Shown: piece after piece, positions 33,159 through 38,684 of the stretch
Position numbering within the stretch: position 1 is the first letter of the stretch
Layout: each line of letters opens with the position of its first letter
Source of the DNA: CBDDDW01 sp965226805
GTDB lineage: Bacteria; Chloroflexota; Dehalococcoidia; Lucifugimonadales; JAGWBF01
NCBI GenBank assembly: GCA_965226805.1
Contig: CBDDDW010000005.1
Coordinates: 1 to 38,684 of the forward strand
Reading direction: 5' to 3'
Length of the DNA: 38,684 bases
Notes under the pieces: generated by a model
Databases searched by the model: none
Seen by the model: only the letters and a program-made list of their open reading frames with translations
What the model was told of the DNA's origin: nothing
Program-made: the position numbers and the translations under genes

Positions 33159-34568
33159 TTAGCTATTGGGCGGCCTCATAGTGTGCCATGGCGTGTGCTG
33201 CTCGTAGGCACGAGCTACCTTGAAGACCATATTGTCCTCAGCGGTCCGACCGCCGATCTGAAGGCCAATAGGCAGGCCCTCGGAGGTGAACCCGCAGGGC
33301 ACCGTGATGGCGGGACAGTAGGCCAGACTGAAGATGCGGGTAAGAGAGTGGGGCGGAAGGGATGCGGTCTCCTTGCTTGTGAACACCGCGTCTTCGTCCA
33401 TCACCATTGAAGCGGGTCTCCTCATAGTCGGTGAGACCAGGACGTCGTACTTGACAAAGGCCTCTTGGACCTGTTGCGCCAGAAGCGTCCTGAGCTTTTG
33501 GCCCTTGTAGTAGGCCTGGGCGGGTAATATGCCCCCGACAAGGAGTGATATGCGCACATTGTGGCCGTAGTCATGTAGGCGTCCTTTAAGCCACTCTCGA
33601 TGATCGAAGGCTATCTCGGCAGACTGAAGGGAGGCGATTTCCGCCATGTAGTTTGAGAGCGGTATAGATACCTCTTCAACCAGTGCCCCCAGGTCACCCA
33701 GCACCGCGGTTGCCTTTAAAGCGGCGCCCTTAACTTCCTCCTCCATCCCATCACTGTCGAACGACTCCTTCATGACTCCTACTCGAATACCCTTCATGTC
33801 GCCGTTGAGCGCAGCCTCTCGGTAGTCTGGCACTGGCACGTCCCAGGTGTATGGATCTTTCGGGTCGTAGCCAGCGATGGCCGACAGGGTAATAGCCGCG
33901 TCTTCAACCGTCCGGGAAAGGGGTCCGATCATATCCATGGACCAGACCCCGCGGATCAGCCCGTACCGGCTGACCATGCCCCAGGTGGGTTTCATACCGA
34001 CGAGCCCACACCAGGAAGCGGGAGAGCGGATCGACCCGCCGGTGTCCTCACCCAAAGATGAGGAGCAGAGGAACGCGGCGGTAGCCGCGGCGGAGCCGCC
34101 GCTGGATGCGCCGGCCGACTTATCAAGGTCCCATGGGTTGCGGGGGCGGCTGAATCGCTCCACACCTCCGCCTAGGGCGAACTCCGGCTGGTTCGTCTTG
34201 CCCAGAAGGATGGCGCCCGCTCTTTTGAGGTTGGCGACGGCGGTGGCGTCCTCGTCAGGGACGAAGTCCGCCAGTATCCGGCTGCCGTCGGTGGTGCGGA
34301 TGCCCTTGGACCACATCTGGTCCTTGACGGCCACGGGGATCCCATGCATTGGCCCCAGGTAGTTGCCCTTCGCGATGTCGTCTTCAGCCTGCTGGGCAGC
34401 CTGGAGAGCCTCTCTGCGGCACACGGTAAGGTACGCGTTGAACTTGAAGTCCACGTCGTCGATGCGGTCCAGGTAGGCCTCCGTTGCCTCTAACGGGGAG
34501 ACCTCTTTTTTCGCTATCAGCCCCGAGAGCTCCGCAGCGGTGAGGAAGGGTATGTCCGCTTTATCCAC
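33159..34568 (-). CDS. Amidase-signature enzyme 4
   Basis: Triad K82, S155 and S179 (GASSGGSA, GEDTGGSIRSP). 469 residues, in the subgroup of copies 2 and 3 (GGGVERFSRPRNPW) but more diverged: NQPEFAL replaces NLTEFA in the substrate region, and the segment MRRPASMVMDEDAVFTSKE is its own. GTG start 34568 with GAGG nine bases upstream. Spacer to amidase 5 is 80 bases. Stop is TAA, unlike the TGA of the other copies. Substrate unknown. Confidence 0.92.
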   Translation of the reverse strand: MDKADIPFLTAAELSGLIAKKEVSPLEATEAYLDRIDDVDFKFNAYLTVCRREALQAAQQAEDDIAKGNYLGPMHGIPVAVKDQMWSKGIRTTDGSRILADFVPDEDATAVANLKRAGAILLGKTNQPEFALGGGVERFSRPRNPWDLDKSAGASSGGSAAATAAFLCSSSLGEDTGGSIRSPASWCGLVGMKPTWGMVSRYGLIRGVWSMDMIGPLSRTVEDAAITLSAIAGYDPKDPYTWDVPVPDYREAALNGDMKGIRVGVMKESFDSDGMEEEVKGAALKATAVLGDLGALVEEVSIPLSNYMAEIASLQSAEIAFDHREWLKGRLHDYGHNVRISLLVGGILPAQAYYKGQKLRTLLAQQVQEAFVKYDVLVSPTMRRPASMVMDEDAVFTSKETASLPPHSLTRIFSLAYCPAITVPCGFTSEGLPIGLQIGGRTAEDNMVFKVARAYEQHTPWHTMRPPNS

Positions 34569-34648
34569 TCCCCATTACCTCAAACCTCCTACACAGAGGA
34601 GGAAGGGTTTCGAATCTACGAGCAGGACTCGCGGACTGCGCATCAGGC

Positions 34649-36052
34649 TCACGCGTTAGGCGGTCTCATGGTGTGCCAGGGAGAGTTTTGCTCGTAGGCA
34701 TGGGACGCCCTAAGCACGGTCTCTTCCTCGCCAGGGCGGCCGGCTATCTGGAGCCCAATTGGCAGGTTATCTGAGCTGAACCCGCAGGGTATGGAGATGA
34801 CGGGGACGCCTACCAGGGCGGCGGCCTGGGTGAGGAAGAACGACAGTACCGACGTGGACTCCCTGCTGGTAAACGCCGGGTCGTCCACTATCCGCTGTGG
34901 GGGAGCGCCCATGGTGGGCGTCACCAGGACATCGTATTTGGCCAGGGCGTCCAACACGTCCTGACGCATCAGACTTCTCAGCTTCTGCGCCTTGTAATAG
35001 GCCTGGGCGGGCATAACGGAGGTGGTGAGGAAACCGATACGATTGGCGTGGCCGAAGCCGTCCAGCTGATTCCTGATCCTGTCCGAGTGGTACGCGGCGG
35101 CATCGACGAACAACACCCCCATGACTGCTCCGGCGTACCTCATGGATGGGATAGATACCTCTTCCGCGGACGCGCCCAGCTCACCCAGTACCGAGATAGC
35201 CTTGACAACTGCGTCCCGGACCTCCGGCTCGACCACTTCACTATGCAGCTCCTCGGTGATCACTCCTACGCGCAGCCCCCTTACGTCTCCGGTCAGAGCC
35301 TGCGTGTAGTCAGGCACTGGGGTGTTCCATGTGTAGGGGTCTTTCGGATCGTAGCCGGCGATGGCGCCAAGGGTCATGGCGGCGTCCTCAACCGTCCGGG
35401 ATAAAGGTCCTACCTGGTCTATAGACCAGGCGCCCGGCATGACGCCGTACCTGCTGACCCTCCCCCATCCGGGCCTCAGGCCGACAAGTCCGCACCAGGC
35501 AGCCGGGAAGCGTATAGAGCCCCCTGTGTCCTCGCCCAGGGACATAGCGCAAAGGAAAGCGGCGGTGGCTGCCGCGGAGCCGCTGCTGGAGCCACCTGTG
35601 TACATGTCCAGGTTCCAGGGGTTTCTGGGATTGCTGTAACGGTGTGTGAATCCCCACATGGCGAACTCTGTGAGGTTGGTCTTTCCCAGAATTACGGCCC
35701 CGGCTTTCCTCAGATTAGCTACCACAGTGGCGTCCTCGTCGGGAAAGAAATCGGCGTAGAATCTCGAGCCCCCGGTAGTCCGTATCCCCTTGGTCCAGAA
35801 CTGGTCCTTGACGGCCACCGGAATCCCGTGCGTAGGGCCCAGATACTCCCCGCGGAGGATCGCAGACTCGGCTTCCCGAGCATCGTTCAACGCCTCCCGC
35901 CGGCACACGGTCAGATACGCATTGAACTTGAAGTCCACGTCGTCAATGCGCTCGAGGTACGCCTCAGTGACCTCCACGGGCGAGAGCTCTTTCCGCTGAA
36001 TGTGACGCGAAAGCTCTCCGGCAGAGAGGAAGGGTATGTCCGCTTTATCCAT
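34649..36052 (-). CDS. Amidase-signature enzyme 5
   Basis: Triad K82, S155 and S179 (GGSSSGSA, GEDTGGSIRFP). Together with copy 1 it forms the GGSSSGS/FTHRYSNPRNPW subgroup, with an aromatic-rich substrate loop (AMWGFTHRYS). TTGGSRFYADFFP replaces the TTDGSRILADFVP of copies 2-4. First amidase behind the small GatC/AtzG-like gene, 153 bases upstream, with no promoter visible between them, so the promoter at 36438-36466 probably drives it. ATG 36052 with a weak ribosome binding site. Confidence 0.92.
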   Translation of the reverse strand: MDKADIPFLSAGELSRHIQRKELSPVEVTEAYLERIDDVDFKFNAYLTVCRREALNDAREAESAILRGEYLGPTHGIPVAVKDQFWTKGIRTTGGSRFYADFFPDEDATVVANLRKAGAVILGKTNLTEFAMWGFTHRYSNPRNPWNLDMYTGGSSSGSAAATAAFLCAMSLGEDTGGSIRFPAAWCGLVGLRPGWGRVSRYGVMPGAWSIDQVGPLSRTVEDAAMTLGAIAGYDPKDPYTWNTPVPDYTQALTGDVRGLRVGVITEELHSEVVEPEVRDAVVKAISVLGELGASAEEVSIPSMRYAGAVMGVLFVDAAAYHSDRIRNQLDGFGHANRIGFLTTSVMPAQAYYKAQKLRSLMRQDVLDALAKYDVLVTPTMGAPPQRIVDDPAFTSRESTSVLSFFLTQAAALVGVPVISIPCGFSSDNLPIGLQIAGRPGEEETVLRASHAYEQNSPWHTMRPPNA

Positions 36053-36205
36053 CTTGATGTCCGTATATCACTCGAAACTAGATGATTCTCTGGCGGGCGG
36101 GACCTTCAACGCCCTTTCAAGTAGCGGTCAGCTGCCCCTAGGGCGCTGCCTCAGGGTGGGTACTGCTCCCCCGTCCATCGCACCCAGGCACCGCGAGAGG
36201 CCGCG

Positions 36206-36397
36206 TTACTGCTGGGACGGAGGAGGCAAGATGATCGGCAAGGGTTCGATTTTATCCAAGCCGGGAGGGTTGATCTCATCCAAGGCTTCAAGGATAGCGT
36301 TGAGGCTGTACATTACTTCTGTTAGATCCGGTTCCTCGATCTCCAGCCCCACGGCGTGGCCTAGGGCTTTGATCTCCTCTCTCGTCAAGTCAACCAT
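36206..36397 (-). CDS. GatC/AtzG-like small amidase subunit
   Basis: A 63-residue protein with the GatC-type pattern: REEIKALGHAVGLEIEEPDL, a helix YSLNAILEALDEINP, then the loop-and-strand end LDKIEPLPIILPPP. GatC wraps GatA in the tRNA amidotransferase; AtzG has the same small fold and is needed by the amidase AtzE (DUF4089). The proline-rich end resembles the EPAPVFRP-type end of these partners. ATG 36397 has GGAGG five bases upstream; the open frame runs up to 36466, but that extra stretch includes the promoter itself. First gene before five amidases and no gatB in the window, which favours an AtzG-like partner over tRNA-dependent amidation. Confidence 0.75.
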   Translation of the reverse strand: MVDLTREEIKALGHAVGLEIEEPDLTEVMYSLNAILEALDEINPPGLDKIEPLPIILPPPSQQ

Positions 36398-36426
36398 ATC
36401 AACCTCCCGGAAGGGGGCATCGCGTA

Positions 36427-36442
36427 ATGATGCATGCATCAT
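36427..36442. promoter_or_regulatory. 16-bp palindromic operator at the amidase-cluster promoter
   Basis: ATGATGCATGCATCAT, a perfect inverted repeat overlapping the -10 and the predicted start site near 36431. A repressor bound here would block the cluster promoter. No regulator gene is adjacent. Confidence 0.6.
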
Positions 36443-36466
36443 CCTGGAAATACCATTCGCTGTCAA
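36438..36466 (-). promoter_or_regulatory. Sigma-70 promoter of the amidase cluster
   Basis: Perfect TTGACA (36461-36466), a 17-base spacer and GATGAT (36438-36443) on the minus strand, about 40 bases before the small-subunit ATG. Confidence 0.6.
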
Positions 36467-36542
36467 GGCTACCTCCGAAGGCCTGAATCATCGGGTATGT
36501 GTGGCCTTCTTCCAGTTTGGATCCGCCCTCTCCAACAACCAG

Positions 36543-36570
36543 GTAAGGGCGAGGCATGCCTCGCCCCTAC
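36543..36570. repeat. 28-bp REP-like palindrome, copy 3
   Basis: GTAAGGGCGAGGCA followed by TGCCTCGCCCCTAC; one arm mismatch from a perfect inverted repeat and the same architecture as 8122-8149. It lies between the amidase promoter and the upstream gene. Confidence 0.8.
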
Positions 36571-36592
36571 ACGAAGGCGGATCTGTTCGAGA

Positions 36593-37117
36593 TTAGCGCT
36601 TCCTCCAGAAGAGCCAGCCCCGTTTTCGGGGCCGCTCCTCCGCGGGGGTGGGTGCGGCTTCCGGCTCGGGCGCCGGAGGTGCTGGTTCCTCTGCGGGCTC
36701 GGCCGATGCCGAGGGCTGAGGCGCTATCTGAGCAGCTTCAGCCGGGACCGCCTCAGGTTCGTGAGGGGCCTCTTCCACCTGCACTGGGCTATCCTCCGCG
36801 GACGCCTGGGGCGCTGCGGGCTGCTCCTGCGCCGGCGCGGCGTCCTCACCCGGAGCAGGTCTCACCTCCGGCTCCACCTCCAGGTCGTAATCACCGCCGA
36901 AGATGTCCCAGGGGTGGAAGGACTTGACGAATTCCTTGGCCTCGTCTATCGTGCCGAATCCCTTTTGGGCCCGGCCAGGATCGTAGGTGTTGGTCTTGGC
37001 CAGCGCATCGAACCCGCGGGGCGTTTTCCTTACCGCCCCCACCTCGATCTCTTCTTCACCGTCCGCAGCGAGCAACAGGCGCTGCCCTGCCTTGCGTTCC
37101 TGCCAGTACACTTTCAT
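36593..37117 (-). CDS. Protein with folded N terminus and acidic Pro/Ala-rich tail
   Basis: Unrecognised. About 80 N-terminal residues look folded (MKVYWQERKAGQRLLLAADG, then FGTIDEAKEFVKSFHPWDIF). The next ~80 are low-complexity Ala/Pro/Glu (e.g. PAEEPAPPAPEPEAAPTP), almost certainly disordered. The protein ends in a basic/aromatic tag RPRKRGWLFWRKR. The charge pattern resembles a tether that contacts membrane or nucleic acid through the end tag, which is inference. ATG 37117 has GAGGGG four bases upstream; GTG 37129 is an alternative. It lies 85 bases after the GDPD gene, same strand. Confidence 0.7.
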   Translation of the reverse strand: MKVYWQERKAGQRLLLAADGEEEIEVGAVRKTPRGFDALAKTNTYDPGRAQKGFGTIDEAKEFVKSFHPWDIFGGDYDLEVEPEVRPAPGEDAAPAQEQPAAPQASAEDSPVQVEEAPHEPEAVPAEAAQIAPQPSASAEPAEEPAPPAPEPEAAPTPAEERPRKRGWLFWRKR

Positions 37118-37202
37118 AGCACCCCTCACCTTACAGGTTTGTCGTCGATCGTGCTAACGGAACAAATTTCACAACAGCAGACGCTGCACATTCTGTACAG
37201 CT

Positions 37203-37985
37203 TTACGGGATTGTACCAGACTTCTGGCTCACCAGCACTTCTGGACAGTCGGTCACCACGGCATCGAGGCCCATTTCCGCAAGACGCCCCACATCTGTAC
37301 CCACATCGACGTCCCAGGCCGCCACAGCCTTCCCCTGGGCATGGAATTTCACTAGCAACTCCTCGGTCAAAGACTCCCGGTCGGGGGCCAGCCAGTGTGG
37401 CTTCGCCAGCGGCGCGAACCAGCGGGCCCTCATAGGCAGGGGGTGGTGGCGTGACCATATGTATCCCCTTATGATCCGGGGTTCCACCATGCGAAGGGTG
37501 ACCACAGCTAGGGGATTGAAGCTGGCCACCATCGAACTGTCCCACCGCTCGTAACGGCGAATGACGCTGACCACCCGCAGTGCTAGAGGCAACGCGCCGG
37601 GGCCACGGGACTTCAGCTCTATATATAGGGGGAAATCCCTGGGCAGCTCGTCGAACACCTCTTCGAGAGTAGGCACCCGCTCTCCAACGTACTGGGGGCC
37701 GAACCAGGAGCCGGCGTCCATTCCCTTCAACCGCTCAAGGGTGAAGGCGCCCACGGGGCCCTTGCCGGTCGTGGTGCGGTCCAAGCGGCGGTCGTGCATC
37801 ACCACCACCCGCCGGTCCCTGGTCAGCCTGACGTCCATCTCGATGGCATCGGCACCCACATCCAGCGCCTTATGAAAGGCGGAAATCGTGTTTTCCGGAG
37901 CTTCGGTACTGTTGCCTCGGTGGGCTACCACTAGAGGGGAATCCAACGAGCCCGGCTCTATTCTCCAGCTACTGATTCTGCCCAT
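37203..37985 (-). CDS. Glycerophosphodiester phosphodiesterase
   Basis: Hydrolyses glycerophosphodiesters to glycerol-3-phosphate and an alcohol. TIM-barrel GDPD with the catalytic pair and metal sites: AHRGNSTEAPENT (His, Glu), AIEMDVRLTRD (Glu, Asp) and VVVMHD (second His). It ends with AAWDVDVGTDV and GLDAVVTDCPE, the usual last strands. There is no signal peptide, so it should be cytoplasmic (UgpQ-like). 260 residues is standard. ATG 37985 lies 67 bases after the aminotransferase gene stop, same strand; no clear Shine-Dalgarno. Confidence 0.93.
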   Translation of the reverse strand: MGRISSWRIEPGSLDSPLVVAHRGNSTEAPENTISAFHKALDVGADAIEMDVRLTRDRRVVVMHDRRLDRTTTGKGPVGAFTLERLKGMDAGSWFGPQYVGERVPTLEEVFDELPRDFPLYIELKSRGPGALPLALRVVSVIRRYERWDSSMVASFNPLAVVTLRMVEPRIIRGYIWSRHHPLPMRARWFAPLAKPHWLAPDRESLTEELLVKFHAQGKAVAAWDVDVGTDVGRLAEMGLDAVVTDCPEVLVSQKSGTIP

Positions 37986-38052
37986 GTTGACATGTAGTAT
38001 GCATCAGCGTAACTGTTCCCGCAACACGGGGTGAGCCGCCCGCGAAGCCAGA

Positions 38053-38684
38053 CTAGCGGCGCACCTTTGTCGACGCCGCGACGAAGTCTGCGAGGCGATC
38101 CAGGGCTTTTCGGATGTTCTCTATGGAGTTGGCATAGGAGAGGCGGGCGAACCCTTCACCGAACTTCCCGAATGAGCGGCCTGAGAGGAGAGCGACGCCC
38201 GCCTCCTCCAGGAGTCTATCTTGAAATTCCTGGCTGGGGATTCCTACGCCCTTTATGCTCGGGAATGCGTAGAAGGCGCCTCCAGGCTCGGGGCATTTGA
38301 CGCCGGGTATGTCATTCAAGCCTCCGATCATGACCTCCCGCCTGCGCCTGAACTCCTCCACCATATCCCTTACCGCGTCCTGGGGCCCCTCCAGCGCCGT
38401 GATGGCGGCCCGCTGAGTGAATGAGGCGGCGCAGGAGACGCTGTTGACGCCCAGCCTCACGATATGGGGGACCAGATGTTGGGGGACCACCCCGTATCCG
38501 AGACGCCATCCTGTCATGGCGTAGCTCTTCGAAAAGCCATCCAGGATAACGGTACGTTCCAGCATCCCCGGCAGCGACGCAATGCTGAAATGCTCCCCAT
38601 CATACAGGATGTCTTTGTAAATCTCGTCCGACAGCACGTAAATACCATCTCGCTCTCGGATGAGGCCCGCGATGACCTCCAGCT
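38053..38684 (-). CDS. Class I/II aminotransferase, N terminus beyond window
   Basis: C-terminal part of a PLP-dependent fold-type I aminotransferase, aspartate or aromatic aminotransferase family (AspC/PatA-like). The frame is open to the right edge (LEVIAGLIRERDGIYVLSDE), so the start and the first ~190 residues are outside. Seen: VLSDEIYKDI (PLP-ring Asp, Tyr), the Schiff-base lysine in DGFSKSYAMTGWRLGY, and the substrate-carboxylate Arg in FARLSYANS. The amino-acid specificity cannot be told from this part. It is on the same strand as the GDPD gene that follows it. Confidence 0.9.
   Translation of the reverse strand, partial: LEVIAGLIRERDGIYVLSDEIYKDILYDGEHFSIASLPGMLERTVILDGFSKSYAMTGWRLGYGVVPQHLVPHIVRLGVNSVSCAASFTQRAAITALEGPQDAVRDMVEEFRRRREVMIGGLNDIPGVKCPEPGGAFYAFPSIKGVGIPSQEFQDRLLEEAGVALLSGRSFGKFGEGFARLSYANSIENIRKALDRLADFVAASTKVRR

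Noticed and set aside
36434..37435. 333-codon plus-strand frame over the small subunit promoter, the acidic-tail protein and the GDPD end
   Set aside because: Crosses several well-supported minus-strand features; sequence is Leu/Arg-rich shadow of the Ala/Pro/Glu tail.

Overview
The window looks like a chromosomal segment of a bacterium with moderately high GC and dense gene packing. Core genes include metG, rsmI, hemA/hemL (C5 pathway to 5-aminolevulinate) and aroE/aroC/aroK/aroB. They are mixed with a large set of paralogous catabolic enzymes: five amidase-signature proteins, two flavoprotein dehydrogenases of the TcuA type and an MmgE/PrpD protein. This combination resembles uncultured Chloroflexota (Dehalococcoidia / SAR202-like lineages), which are known for such paralogue expansions. 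The assignment is an inference from gene content, because no rRNA or tRNA gene is visible.

Layout. 1-1430: 3' part of a YtcJ-type amidohydrolase. 1332-5764 (minus): a housekeeping operon rsmI, thioredoxin-like gene, metG, polyprenyl diphosphate synthase. 6025-7020: a CaCA cation exchanger. 7169-7875 (minus): radC split into two frames. 8321-8800: a peroxiredoxin with an in-frame TGA exactly at the peroxidatic Cys position, best read as selenocysteine, followed by a disrupted methyltransferase. 9735-13251: an S51 peptidase, an orphan NarL-type regulator, an alpha/beta hydrolase, and a small zinc-ribbon/HTH gene behind two perfect CRP-type operators. 13518-17476: hemA, hemL, a 54-residue membrane peptide gene not previously obvious because of its size, and a TSUP permease.

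17559-22643 (minus): vapB-vapC type toxin-antitoxin pair followed by aroE, aroC, aroK, aroB. A 435-bp element with terminal inverted repeats, encoding a GxxExxY protein, has inserted between aroK and aroB and has rewritten the aroK C terminus.

22679-36466 (minus): a catabolic cluster. A regulated promoter (TTGACA, 17 bp, GATGAT with a 16-bp palindrome over it) drives a 63-residue GatC/AtzG-like small subunit, then five tandem amidases (all with intact Lys-Ser-Ser triads) interrupted by one membrane protein with an N-terminal C2H2 zinc finger, then two TcuA-like FAD dehydrogenases and an MmgE/PrpD protein. A reasonable reading is deamidation of small carboxamides, followed by flavin-dependent oxidation and dehydration/isomerisation of the resulting polycarboxylates. 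One shared small subunit serving several amidases is the most interesting system-level idea here. 36593-38684 (minus): a protein with a disordered acidic tail, a glycerophosphodiester phosphodiesterase, and a class I aminotransferase cut by the window end.

Three genes in the first 10 kb (polyprenyl synthase, radC, methyltransferase) carry apparent frame breaks. Either the assembly has small indels there or the genes are decaying; read data would decide.
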